A stretch of 64,000 bases of DNA from Calliopum simillimum (lineage: Eukaryota > Arthropoda > Insecta > Diptera > Lauxaniidae), in contig OX638368.1 of NCBI GenBank assembly GCA_951812925.1, positions 159,822,492 to 159,886,491 on the forward strand. Reading direction: 5' to 3'. The translations under genes were made by a program, and so were the position numbers. Each line of letters begins with the position of its first letter. The first letter of the stretch is position 1. Positions 10,801 to 22,900 of this stretch are shown here, in pieces. The notes under the pieces are model-generated. The model worked only from the letters and a program-made list of their open reading frames with translations, did no database searches and was not told the origin of the DNA.

Positions 10801-13800
10801 ATATTTCAGTGATTTGACTGGGATTTTCGACAGTTTGCACAATGGGATGTGTGCCGAGAGTTGCATCCAAACTAAGAACGCCTTGTACGGTGCCAACAAT
10901 AAATTGATCGACCTGTTGAAGAAAGTTAGAGATGTACATTGCATAATGTATATATGATATATTCAAAGCATTTATTCATTACCATTCCCCAACCAGGGTG
11001 GATAACATCAAGCGCTTTATTTGCCATATAAGTTGCAAAACCTTCGTTGAGCCATAAATCATTCCACCAGTCCATGGTGACTATTATGCAAGGAATAGTA
11101 ACGTAAGTATGTAATTATGAAAAGTCAAACGTAAACTACACTAGGTTACTTACCTAAGTTTCCGAACCACATGTGCGCGATTTCATGAGCTGTAGTGGTA
11201 GCTATCGATTGTCTACTCGCCGTAGAACTTTCATTATCACTATAAAGCAAAGCTGTTTCGCGGAAAGTAACCAAGCCCCAATGTTCCATGGCACCCGAAA
11301 CGAAATCAGGTATAGCAACCATATCTAGAGTATGACAATTTATATATTATACCAATAATTAAATTTGAAAAGATGAGAAAAAAAAATTCATCAAAATAAA
11401 TTTTAAAAAAATCAAGAAGTATTCTGTAAAAAATGTCTTATTATTAATTTACATAGGTACCATTTCATCTCCATTCATATTTTATTATTAGTTATTCCAC
11501 AACATTTCCACATTTGGTAGTATTAATTTATTTATTTATCTACTAATATATAAAAATTAGATTTTTTTTTTGTTTGTATGCTTGTTGTTTATGGACTCGG
11601 AAGCTAACAGAACGATTTGAACAAAAGTTTCACAATACATACCTTAGTATTATAAAAAACTAGGTCATAGGCTTAAAAAATAGACGGTGCCACGCCCCTC
11701 TCAAAATAAATTAATAGCTCCGAAACTACTTAACGTAGATAATTTAAAATTTGTACATGTATAAAGTGAAATAGGACAAATTATTTTTACTGAAAAAGTA
11801 GGTGGTGCCACGCCCCTCTAAAAATTAATTTAATATAGCTTTGAAACTACTTGACGCAGATTATTTAAATTTGGTGAAGTGCCCCCAGTACAAAACTAAT
11901 CAAACTTTAGACTTCTATATAGCGTCACCTTAATACTAAAACTACATAACTCCTAAATTTGATATTCCTCATACTTTATATGATCATCATATGGCACCAT
12001 TATGTTGTTATAAGAAAAAACACCAAACTAGAAAAGTCTGAAGTTTCTACATTTTATCTTTCAAGTATCTTAAAATTAATTTTTCTTAGAACTAGAAAAT
12101 TTACTCACCGAATTTCGGCAATGGATATTCAATTTGGAAATAATCGATGTAAAACTGAATTGAAGCAGCACCAACTTCCAAGCCAAAATCAACTTTATCA
12201 ATTTGTGCCGGTGTAGCAAAAACACGCATTAAAAATGGTGCACCAATACCATTTGTATCGATCAATTGTTCCTTACTAATGAAATCAGAAATAATAAAGC
12301 ACGACAAATAGGTGCTCATCGGTACACTTCTATTAAAAGTTACTTCTGTGTACATGCCTTGTCCAACTTCGCTCTAGAAAAGTATAAATTTGTATTTAAC
12401 ACATAATATGGAAAAAAAAACAAAACTAACATCGATATTCATATTGGATAATGCATGATAGCCTCCATCAGTGGGATAAACCAGCGTAACTTCAAAAGTT
12501 GCCTTCATATTGGGTTCATCGAAGCAGGGGTACGCTTGACGTGCAAATGTTGGTTCGAATTTAGAGGTGGCAATAACCCTATGCACAGATGACGCCAAAT
12601 CACTTAAATAAATCGCCTAATTTTAAATGTCAACTTACTTTCTTGTTCCATCTTCCTTGAGATATGAAGAACTGTACAATCCCACGATTTTACCATTCAT
12701 ATTGCCACCGAACATGATGCCCAATCGGATGGTACGCGGTTGTATTGTCTCGGAGAGTTTGAGTATCAAAAATTCACGTTTTATTTCCAAAGTTTTACTT
12801 TCCACATAAATAGTTGAACTGCCGGTATTTGTAAGCCACACACTTCCAATGTCCAAATAAAGGGAATGCAAGATAATGGTATCAGTTGCTTTGAGTACTT
12901 GAATGGTAATTATTAATTGACCGGTAAAATTGCCAGTCGCAATTTCTGGATGCAAATACAAATCATAATGTGTGGGTTTCATTGTATCCGGTAGGCGATA
13001 GTCAGTCTGAAACGAATAATTTTTGATTTTTTATATACTAAAAGGCATATAAACCTTCTAAGCCTCTGTCGGAGAAGGCTTTAAGGTTTTTATCTACTGT
13101 TTCAATATTTTCGACTTTCATAATACTTTTTTTATTTTTTTCCCTTTTTAAGCATTTTATGAGTTACTGAAACTATCAAAAAAATGTATATTGACACCAA
13201 CAGATTACGAGGTCAGTTTTCATCGCATAAGGCTGATGCATAAACATGTCCAGTAACAACAGACTTCGAGGAAAAATGTGAAATCCCGGCCGACTACACA
13301 CCTACTGTAATTCCTAGTCATACACGGAAAGAAAAAAATGTTCTAAAATCTAGCTCAAATCATTCTTAAATTAAATATTCAGAATTAAGACCAATATGGC
13401 ATAAAATCATCCTAAAATACGCCCAACTTGTTCGCAATTCCAACTCAAATTTGGGCATAGTATAAATTTTGATAATTAAGACCAATTGTTCTCAATGCAC
13501 GCCATTTTGTACTTGTTTATCAAAAAATAAATTTTCATTTGTGTTTATCTGTGTGTTTATGATTCTCAATATGACTATGTCTACTGCTTAAGTAATACCT
13601 TGAAAAAAGACCAGGTGGCTGAATTATACGAAATCGCTAATTTATCTATGGAGTTAGAAGTTAAATGCGACCGTTTTGGACCCAGTTTTGTAACAAAAAT
13701 TTCTTCCACCAATCGATGGGGAAAGATCGAAAATAGATTTTGAACATAACCAGAGTTGTCCCCGACCTCTCTAAATGAACGTTTTGGGCACAATTTTGTA

Positions 13801-16447
13801 AAAAAAATTTATTGCACCAATCGATGAGGAAAGGTCGAAAATAGATTTTGGACATGACCAGAGGCGTTCTGGACCCCTCTAATTGACCGTTTTTGGCCCA
13901 TTTTTGTAAAAAAAATGTATTGCACCAATCGATGGGGAAATGTTGAAAATACACTTTGAAGAAAACCAAAGGAGTCCCTGACCCATCCTTGGGCTCAAAA
14001 CGGTCACTTAAAAGGGTTGGAGAGAACTCTGGTCATGTTCAAAATCTATTTTCGACCTTTCCCCATGATTGGTGAAAAAACTTTTGAAAAAAGAGTTTAA
14101 AATAATCTTTTCAAGTAAAATTTTTAAAAACTTTTTATCATCGAAGTTTTTAAAAACTCTTCATCATAAAATTTTTAAAAACTTATGCAAAAAGAGTTTT
14201 CAAAAACTTTCATTTGATAAACTTTTTGAATAAAAGTATAAAAGTTTCAAGGTCTACCATATACTTATAATATATACAAATATATTCATTTTGTTTTTAG
14301 AAGTAAAATTTTGATAAAAAAAACTTTAATGCTTTCATGTAGCGACTAATTCCATCGGCATATGCTTATTTTGTGGCTAAGTATAGTATTCAGTTATAAA
14401 CCTGACCATAGATAACACTTCTCACATTTTTCTTTCAAATGCTAAAATGGTAATAAAAAGTCAGTCAATAGTTTTTTTCAGTAAATTTAATGAGATGTTA
14501 TCAACAAAATGCAATTTAAACATTTTTTCATTCTTTGTCACATACACACAAAATATCTACTTGAGATAGAGTTCTTAGTCCAGTAAAAATACGACTTATG
14601 CAGTCTTTAAATCTGATGGCGGATAACGGAAATAGATAGGTCATTTACTGCGCAAACCAACAAAGGAAATCTGTCGTAATCTGACCGATTCGGATACGAT
14701 GGAGCCATTTTTATTTGATTTCAAGAAAGTTAAATGGATTTTAGGCAGGATAATGATCCAAAGCATTCAGCTAAACAAGGGAAAAACGGGGTAGGGGCTG
14801 AAAAAATCTATGTTTTGGACTGGCCAGCTTAAAGACCTGATCTAAGCCCAATAGAGAACCTTCGAAATTATGTGAAAAATATTATTGGGTAGGAAAACTA
14901 TAAAAATTTTGAATAACTTTGGGCAAGAATTCAGAACCTTGGTATTCCAGTCCAAAGAGGAGATGCCAAAAACTTTTGGAGGGCTTGCCGCGTAGATGTA
15001 GCGAAAAAAAAAAATCGTGGCCACAACATAAAACACTAACGTTATAAGTAGTTACAAGTTTTTTTAAGCAGTTTATTCAATATGGTTGCTTTCCTTTTCC
15101 ACAGGACTTCACAAGTGTGTTATTTCTGTTTCCAGGTGTTTCTGCATCTTCAAACTCTTAAATGGCTTTAACAGACCTAAATGAAGGAAAATATTTTTAA
15201 TTAGTGGTTTTTTTAAGCCTATGAACTCCAAATTAATTTTTTACTTCATACTCCAAACATGTTCATTCGACTTACTAAATAAAATAATTTTTTTTTTAAA
15301 ATAAACTCAATCGTGCTATTTCTTTTTCCATATCTGTAGCTTACGTCCTTACGTATCTTACGTTTTGTTAATAATATTATGACGTAAGTGTAAAATACAA
15401 CTAACTGATTAACACAATGCAGAATGAACGAGCTTAAGGTAAAACAAACGTAACAACTAAAACATCGAGTACATTGATATAAAGTAGACAGAATATTCTG
15501 CATAGCTGTTGCTTGAACTATAAACAAGATTTCAGTTACCACCAGCACTACGTTGGCTGGCAGTTCAGTTATAGTTTGATTACAGTGTAAAAGAGCCTTA
15601 GTGTTGACTATTAAACAAAAGAGTTTGTTCTTTATAACTCATTGAAGTTGTGGAAGTAAACTCTTGCAGAATGCTATTAAGTAAGCCACCCGCCGTTTTC
15701 AAAGCATTTCAAAGTTCGAAATTGCTTTGTTTTAATCCTTGAATGCAAAAAAAAAAAAAATCCCTCCCCTGTTTAATCGAATTTTCACATACCAGGATTA
15801 ACAGAACAGTTCCATTTTAATATTAAATTTTAAAGAGACGTTAAAAACAACGTCACTTGGTCCAATCTTATCGTATCTCTACATTTTATTTATATATTTT
15901 TTTTTCTTTTCTTATCTGGAATGCGTGACTTTTATTTTTGGGTAGTTTTGGCTGCCATTAAAATTAATAACAAGCAATTACTGCTGATAAAAAAATATAA
16001 AAAAGAACGAGTCTCTGTATGTTTTTGAAGACAGATATTTGAAAAAAAATTGAGAAATATGGTAATCGAAATCAGCATGTCACAATCATAACTGAAATCA
16101 AAATAAAAGCTCCACTTTTCTCTTCTTATAAATATCCAACTCACCGGTTCTTGAGGACTTTCTGTTGTTGTAGACGTTGTTGCTGGTGTTGTTGTCACAG
16201 TTGAGGTAGATGACGATGTTGTTGCTGTTACAGTTGGGGTTGAACCTATTGTTGGTGGTGTTGCTGTTGTTGTAGTTGTTGTCGACGTTGTCTTCAGCGC
16301 TTCCTCCAAAAGATCCAATTTTTCACGCGTTTCATCCAATTCATCTTGCAAATTCGAATTTTGTACAGCCAAAACAATAGTGGAGACTGTGAATGCTGTC
16401 AAGGCCAAGCCAAGACCGATTGCAATTAATTTAGCCGTAATAATCAT
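7886..16447 (-). CDS. Membrane aminopeptidase N (M1 family), complete, 12 exons
   Basis: Exons on -: 16447-16145, 13006-12639, 12578-12431, 12373-12109, 11324-11154, 11080-10983, 10912-10479, 10404-10319, 10250-10123, 8998-8712, 8618-8340, 8270-7886. All introns are GT-AG and phases agree, giving 983 residues, normal for the family. Residues 7-28 form a signal anchor (type II membrane protein), followed by a coiled charged segment and a Thr/Ser-rich stalk (about 52-100). The zinc site is intact: HEIAH at 408-412 with the third ligand Glu431 in NEGF, 18 residues later; the transition-state Tyr is probably Tyr494 (TYSKGSS). The substrate motif is GAMEH at 372-376 instead of the usual GAMEN. The C-terminus ends in IEFIKL with no GPI-type tail, so anchoring is N-terminal. 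M1 enzymes remove N-terminal residues from peptides; insect forms are mostly gut brush-border digestive enzymes. Only the tissue role is inferred. Confidence 0.92.
9425..9620. repeat. Dispersed repeat in aminopeptidase intron 9, related to 28328-28440
   Basis: It shares the run AAATTGTTTTGCT then AATCGCTTA then TTCTTCG(T/C)CTTCAAAAT with 28328-28440. It lies in the 1.1-kb intron between exons 9 and 10 (8999-10122). Nothing coding is seen. Confidence 0.5.
11520..11960. repeat. Dispersed repeat with GTGCCACGCCCCTCT motifs
   Basis: This sits in the intron between exons 4 and 5. It begins near CTACTAATATATAAA and repeats GGTGCCACGCCCCTCT twice (about 11686-11701 and 11804-11819), each followed by sentences of the type GAAACTACTTRACG. 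The same motif class recurs at 29170-29760. No transposase is present; the class is not determined. Confidence 0.6.
13300..13600. other. Intron 1 sequence of aminopeptidase, unassigned
   Basis: No feature is supported beyond a TACACGGA-type motif near 13320 that resembles the end of the CACGGAGAAAAA element family found elsewhere in the window; no partner end was found. Confidence 0.3.
13661..14085. repeat. 108-bp minisatellite (three direct units plus one inverted unit)
   Basis: The anchor CACCAATCGATG(G/A)GG occurs at 13707, 13815 and 13923, an exact 108-bp spacing. From about 13990 an inverted relic follows (GACCTTTCCCCATGATTGGTG). Because 108 is 36 codons, one - strand frame stays open across all three units (13661-13969), giving three similar 36-residue units; this is in an intron of the aminopeptidase and has no start context or homology known to me, so a protein is not claimed. 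Confidence 0.8.
14737..15006 (+). pseudogene. Tc1-like transposase relic (C-terminal half)
   Basis: Conceptual translation in one frame gives the Tc1-family catalytic block [12 protein letters not shown], then a [12 protein letters not shown] block, then the usual C-terminal RIQNLGI segment. Three in-frame stops interrupt it. It lies antisense inside intron 1 of the complete aminopeptidase gene. No inverted repeats were located, so only a fragment remains. Confidence 0.85.
15010..16144. other. Remainder of aminopeptidase intron 1, unassigned
   Basis: No feature is supported. A 100-codon - strand frame (15246-15548) exists but has no recognisable domain and no splice context tying it to the gene. 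Confidence 0.35.
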
Positions 16448-16673
16448 TTTTAAAGTGAATATCCTTTATTTCACAAAATCAATAAAAAAAGGGAAATCAC
16501 AATCTAAAGGACATTTTATTTTTCCAGTAAAAATTCCAAAAGCACACCGTTACAGTCTCCGTCTAAATAGCAACTGATTAGGGTAACTTGATGTTATAAA
16601 TTCTAAAGTAATGTATTGTGCAATAGTGGCTAATTCATAGATTTTATTAAAATATTATTTTATTAATTGATTG

Positions 16674-16685
16674 CTAATCTTATCT
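16674..16685 (-). promoter_or_regulatory. GATA-factor site upstream of the complete aminopeptidase gene
   Basis: The - strand reads AGATAAGATTAG, one perfect GATA site plus a one-base variant, about 230 bp upstream of the start codon. It is the counterpart of the double site at 4345-4356; flanking sequence is also conserved between the two copies (16448-16720 against 4137-4400). Confidence 0.45.
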
Positions 16686-16729
16686 TAGTAAGTGTTGGTT
16701 GTAAATCGATATAATTATTTGTTAAACAA

Positions 16730-17260
16730 TACCTTGAAGCATTCGTGTATATATGTACGAATGTACGATGTTTATTCCCATTATAAAAATATATGAATAT
16801 CCAAATCTAAATAAACAACGGTTTCTGAATATTACTCCTTTGAAGTATTTTAATATTGACCCAGTAGCAACTTCGTTCGCCCGCTCCTGATGGTGAGTTC
16901 ATTTGTATTAAAGTTTATCCATCTGCATCAAATAGTTCCAATGCTACACGTATAATGAATTTTGTTTTTAAGGAGCGTGGCACGACGAGGTACAATGGAC
17001 ATATTATTGATTCAGATTATTTTTCTTTATAAGTGATTGGATTGTTGTGGAAATATCTTTGTTATTCAGAGTGGTAAAATAAGCTAAGAAGTAAAGGTGT
17101 CACATTTGGCCTGGCCAAAAATACCCTACATCAAGCCCGTTCCCACGGAGGTTTTAGGGGTTCAAACCCCTCCCCAGGAAGATCTTTTACCCAAAAATAT
17201 TTAATAATTATGTATGAATTGAAAATATGTATTGAAATAAAATAGAATTAATTAGTAGAG
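16730..17260. other. Unassigned intergenic DNA with two short repeats
   Basis: It contains one copy of a 45-bp dispersed motif (17097-17140: AAGGTGTCACATTTGGCC, then TGGCCAAAAATACCCTAC), also at 30127-30172 and 52967-53000. It also holds a palindromic GGGGTTCAAACCCC at about 17158-17171 that looks like a Pol III B-box relic. No gene is seen. Confidence 0.45.
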
Positions 17261-17833
17261 TAAGGGAAGGAAATATGGACTACGTGGGTAATATGGACCA
17301 CATGGATATTTTCCACTGCGTACATAGGATCTACCGTTATTCATATTCAAACGTTACGCCAACACCTAAAGCTTATGTCAGTGCGGTTTTAGTGTTCGGT
17401 GAAGTCGCATGTTTCTGTAAAGTTGTTTTTTCTAAAAAGAGTTTGATGATAATTTTTTCCCAGTGAGTAAATTTCATTATTTCACTTTACAGACATGGTA
17501 TTTTGAAATAAATGGTTAGTTATATAAAGCCACTGAATACCATTTATAATTTATTAATACAAACTAGTTCATTGTCCACAATAGTTTTTGATAAAAAACC
17601 ATTTATTTCACCAACACGTGCTGTGGATAATATGGACCACCATAGAAAAAAGTCTCAAAAACCAAATGTATTTATCATCTGCTTCAGATGGAGCATCTAA
17701 TTGCAGTTTTCATGACGAGTCTGATGGTCATTATTTGTAATTTGTAAACTACAAATCAAAAGAAGATGAAAAATGCATATAAAGAATTTTGGGTTGATCA
17801 GAACATTGATAGCATTTTATTTTTAACTTGTAA

Positions 17834-18640
17834 TAACTCGAGAACTAATTGAGATAATAATTTTATTTAGAAACTATTTTGCTTGTTTTTAAAAGCGCTA
17901 CAAATTTTGTGCTCCCAGTGGGTCAAAATGGAAAAAAACCGATTTTTTTAACTTTGGCGGCCTCTACCGTTCGGAATATCAACTCATCGATACCGCGTCC
18001 CAGATCAAAAATACGTAAAATTTTATTGCCCATAATTTTTGTTCAAAATTTTTTTCTGTGCGACCAATAGAAAACGAGATAAATCGAATGAAGAATATTT
18101 CTACAGTGGTCCTAAAAGCATTAGGCAAAAAAATTGCAGTGCGCTATTTTTTCTAGGTCTTTTTACATTTTACGTACATTTTAGGACATTGTTACTGTAC
18201 TATAACTCGAGAACCAATTGAGATAATGACTTCATTTAAAAAAAATTTTTGCTTATTTTTGCAAACGCTACAATTATGTTATCACAACTTTTTGAAAAAT
18301 CAACACCCAGTAAGTGCAAATGGAAACAATTGATTTTTTGTAACTTTTGAGGCCTCTACCGCTCAAAATATCAACTTATGGATATCGCGTCCGAGATCAA
18401 AAAAACGTAGAGTTTTATTGTCCGTAATTTTTGTTCAAACCAACAGGAAACGAGATAAATTGAATCAAACATATTTCAAGATGACTGCTAATGCGCAAGG
18501 GTGGTAAGGTCACCTTTTTGACGTTAAGCTTTTTTAGTGGTCCTAAAAACATTAAGCAAAAAAAATTGCAGTGCGCAATTATTTCTAGGTCTTCATACAT
18601 TTTTTGAAAACTTTACTGTACTATTGTTATTTTCTAAAAT
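17834..18640. repeat. 369-bp tandem duplication, diverged
   Basis: TAACTCGAGAAC starts each unit at 17834 and 18203. Both units keep the order GCCTCTACCG, TATCAACTNAT, GCGTCC, AGATCAAAAA, AACGAGATAAAT, GTGGTCCTAAAA, TTGCAGTGCGC and end in CTGTACTAT. The second unit has an insertion of about 60 bp. Non-coding. Confidence 0.75.
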
Positions 18641-18717
18641 GAAATAACAATTTTTTTTTTTTTAATTTTAACTTTGCAATTCAAAGAATTTTCTTTTTCG
18701 GCTTTTTACCTTTCAGG

Positions 18718-18915
18718 ATTTGAACCTGGGAATTTCATTTGTACAGCCCTTGTACGGCCGCATGTACAGCCTTTTGGACTTTTTTAGTTTTGTACAGACC
18801 ACGTACGGCCTTAAAAAAGCAAAAAAGCCCACGTTCAGCCCTTTATCATTTTTACTCGGGAAATTACTTATCTTGTTTAGTTTTCCTGTGAAAAATATTT
18901 CAACAGGAGGTGACG
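18718..18915. repeat. Dispersed repeat rich in GGCCGTAC/TGTACA motifs, copy 2 (inverted)
   Basis: Inverted copy of 4476-4690, with GTACGGCC, TGTACAG and CGTTCAGCCC in reversed order and ACTCGGGAA near its right side. Class unknown. Confidence 0.65.
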
Positions 18916-19650
18916 CTGATCAATAATATATATACTTTTCCATCCCTGACAAAGTGAATGTACCCTGGATGTAGGGCATAAAAATAAATCTACAATTTCC
19001 TAGGCATTAATGAATTAATGGAATATCACGTACGCATTTAAGATATAATTATTCTGAATACTAAGGCGGAGATATTTGTGTAATAATAGCACAGTACCTG
19101 GAGACTGATCCCTGCTCGGTTTACATTATAATCTGTTCATAACGAGTTAGTGTGTTTTACTAACAGCTTTTTTATGTGGTGCAATTCTTCGAAAAAATTT
19201 TCGAAAATGAGAATCGCATCGGAAAAAATAAAAATATTTCAAACTCTTAAAATCATTAAAAAAGTTAAAAATTTACAAACAATGTACAAAGTGAAATCGA
19301 ATATTACTATTGAAAGAATGCCGTGTGCAGGTATCAATTACAAAGTGCTACAGTGATTTTACACTTTGCATCAGACCTAGCAGATGTCGTAGGTCTCGTC
19401 GAGTACTTACCATGCTTACACTTAAAAATTGTAATGCACCCTTAAAATCTTAAATTACCCTTAAAAAACTTTTTTGGATGACTTTCTGCACTTCAAAATT
19501 TGTAGCTCAGTTATTTCTCAACCGATTTTACATTTTTTCACTGATTTGAAAAGGCGAATTAATAACCATTCTAAAAAAATGAACTATGTAGGATATTTTA
19601 GAGGAAAGTTAGAATTTTCAAAAAAAAAAAAAATTTCGTTTTTTACAGGC
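18916..19650. other. Unassigned intergenic DNA before the BEL/Pao insertion
   Basis: No gene or repeat could be supported. The last five bases, CAGGC (19646-19650), are the left copy of the target duplication of the retrotransposon. Confidence 0.4.
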
Positions 19651-19972
19651 TGTCTAAGAACAAACTAAGTAGTTGCGTTGAGTTTAACGTTTCATAACAG
19701 ACTAATTTATTTTTGTCAAATTTCTTATGACTAGCTTAAAATGTTACATTGCTATGCGCCACTGAGAGTATTAGAATCGTATGATTTAACAGTTAGGTGA
19801 AAAGCAAAATAGAAAGAAGAATTACTCGAATGATTTTACGGTTCTTTAAATAGTAGAAAAAACAACCAGTGGCGGTGTAAACTAAATTATTAAATAGCAA
19901 AATTTTCAAAATTAAAGAATTCAAATTCTAGTCAAATAAACTTAGGATAAAACTTAATATTTTTCATAAACA
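19651..19972 (-). repeat. 3' LTR of the BEL/Pao element
   Basis: 322 bp, TG...CA, identical by eye to the 5' LTR at 25531-25852. It is 3' with respect to the gag-pol direction (-). A convincing polypurine tract was not obvious immediately upstream of it (19973-19995). Confidence 0.95.
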
Positions 19973-19995
19973 TAACCGCCAGCCTTGAACGGCGT

Positions 19996-22900
19996 TCAAC
20001 ATTCCTTTGGCAATTGATGAAGTTTAGCAACTGGCCTCTTGAAAGTTGAATTCTCAGTTTTGATAGTGACAACTCTGACGAGCCCATCGGATCCAGCATG
20101 GGTTTCGATTACACGGCCAAGTTTCCAGCAAGCGGGAGGTAGATTATCTTCACGTATCAGGACGACGTCACCAATAATTAGATTAGATTTTTCTTTCAAC
20201 CATTTAGATTTTGGTTGAAGTGACAGCAAATAATCAGTTGACCAGCGAGACCAAAAATATTGAGTTAATTGTTGAACCAATCTCCATTTAGATAATAACC
20301 CAGTTTTGAGATGAGTTATGTCTGCTTCTGGCAACGAGTTCAGGGGCCTTCCAACTAAGAAATGTCCAGGCGTTATATAGGGGACGTCATCAGAATCAGC
20401 TTGGACTAAAGGCCTCGAATTTAATATAGCCTCAATTCTAGCTAGGAGAGTTGATAATTCCTCAAAGTTTAGTGTAGCTTGACCCATAGTTCTTCTTAGA
20501 TGAAACTTCATAGACTTGACTGTAGACTCCCATAACCCACCGAAATGTGGCGTATTTGGTGGTATGAAGTGCCACTGAATACCCTTTGAAGATAAAAAAT
20601 TCGAAATATCATTATTAGATTCAAAAGAAGTTACCATTTTGTGAATTTCATTCAGCTTTCTGGCAGCTCCTTGAAAATTAGTTCCATTATCGCTGTGTAT
20701 ATGACCACACAGACCACGTCTAGCAACAAATCGATCGAGAGCGGCTAAGAAGGCATCGGTACTCAAATCGGAGACAAGTTCTAGGTGAACAGCTTTGGTC
20801 ACTAAGCAGATAAAGACTGCAACATATGCTTTGACTTTCGGGGCCTTTCTGCCACTGTGCTGCTTATACAATATAGGCCCAGCATAGTCGCATCCAACTT
20901 CGTAAAATGGAAAGGCAGCGTTGACACGAAATTTGGGCAAGTCGCCCATAAGTTGCTCTTGAGCTCGTGCACTAAAGCGAGTGCAAGCTCCACACTGGCG
21001 AATTACAGTTTTAACAATTTCACGAGCACCAATTATCCAATATTTTTGCCGCAGTGTAGCGAACAACAAAGTAATTCCGCTATGAAGATTTTTCACGTGC
21101 AAATCGTGAACAATTTTCCGAACGATTGGGCTGTCTTTATGAAGAATTATTTGATGCTGACTGTCATAAGGTAGGTCAGCTTTAGTTAATCTTCCGCCAA
21201 CACGCAGCAGCCCATCAGCATCCACGAATGGTGAAAGTTTCCGTAGTTTTTTGTTAGTTAGGGTAGCTTGACCTTGCTGAATAGACGACATAATCTCAAA
21301 AAAGTCAACCGCTTGATAGTATTTATACAATTTTAGTTCAGCAAACTTAAGATCTTTGACTTTGAGAGGTGAGGTGTCTCTGCACTTATTTTTGAGAATG
21401 TTGACATATCGTATGCAGTAAGCTAGTACTCGCACCATTTTAGCCCAACTGGAAATTCTGTTGTTTATTCTGCTAACGGAGTCCGGATCGTAAGTAGCTG
21501 AAGCTAGAGCCACATGATTTACTGGACGAAGTTCTTCACTTGTAATATTATCCTGAGATTCGGATAGTGGCCACCAATTTTCCTCCATAAGCAACCACGA
21601 TGGACCATTAAACCATAATTTATCATTAATTAAGAAGCTGGATCTTACACCTCTACTAGCAGCATCGGCTGGATTCTGTTTGCTGGGAACATATCGCCAT
21701 TGCGCACTGGGAACAGTTTCTAAGATGTAGGATGTTCGATGACTAATAAAAGTTTTCCACTTCGATGGATGTGAAGACAACCAGGCTAAAACGGTTTTGC
21801 TATCAGACCAGCAAACCACTTCATTTAATTTCAAGTTAATGACAGATGCTAAATATTCAAACAGTTGAGTTAACAAATACGCTGCACAAAGTTCCAGCCT
21901 GGGAATTGAAAGTGAGGCCATTGGAGCCACCTTGGTTTTAGATATGACGATGTTAGTTGACACTTGTCCATCTGCTGACGTTTTTCGACAATAAATGACT
22001 GCAGCATAGGCTAAGCTGGAGGCATCACAGAATCCATGAAAGGTTACAACTGGCTCTGTGGAAAAAATAAGTCGTTTTATATTAATGTTATTAAGTAAAT
22101 AAAACTCTGAAAATAGTAGTTTGACTTCGTCTAAAATGTCAGCAGGCAACAGCTCATCCCATTCCAGTTTGGATAGCCATAGTCGCTGTATAATTATTTT
22201 CACAGCTATAATTGCAGGTGATATCCAGCCAAGTGGGTCAAAAATTTTCGAAATCTCGGAAAGCAGGTTCCTTTTGGTGTTAAGGCAATATTGATTTTCT
22301 TTTACCTTATACGAAAAACAATCAGTCATAGGATTCCAAATAACGCCAAGGAGGCATACTGTCATATCCGATGGCACATCGACCATGCTATAAATTTTCT
22401 CACTATCTGGAATCTTTTGAAGAATACTACTCTGATTTGTGGCCCACTTCCTTAAGTGGAAACCGCCAGCCGTAAGCAAATTATTTAATTGTTCTGCTAG
22501 CTCTTGAGCTTCTTTTAGGGTATTGGAGCCTGCCATACAATCGTCAACATAAAATGAATTTTTAACAGCTTCACTAGCCGTAGGGTACCGATTATGCTCG
22601 TCATCACTCAGCTGTAGGAGAGTGCGAATAGAAAGATAGGGTGCGGGACGCGTGCCATAAGTTACAGTAGTTAATCGATAATGTTGAACTTCCTCATTAG
22701 GTGAATTTCGCCATAAAATGCGCTGATAGTCCTGATCACATTCTTGTACATTTATCATTCGAAACATTTGTTGAATGTCTGCCGAAAAGCAGTACTTCTT
22801 ACAACGATATCTCAAAAGAACAGCTATTAAGTCTTGTTGCAAAATTGGTCCTTTTAGTAAATTGTCATTTAGCGATTTTCCATTAGATGATTTAGCAGAA

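Noticed and set aside
13661..13969. 102-codon - strand frame in an aminopeptidase intron as a gene
   Set aside because: The frame is a by-product of a 108-bp tandem repeat; no start context or homology known to me.
15246..15548. 100-codon frame in aminopeptidase intron 1 as an extra exon
   Set aside because: Exon 1 and exon 2 already join in phase in both gene copies, and the sequence is absent from the intron of the truncated copy.
19861..19885. hAT-like CAGTGGCGG end inside the BEL LTR
   Set aside because: The match is short, occurs once per LTR, and has no partner end or duplication; coincidence.
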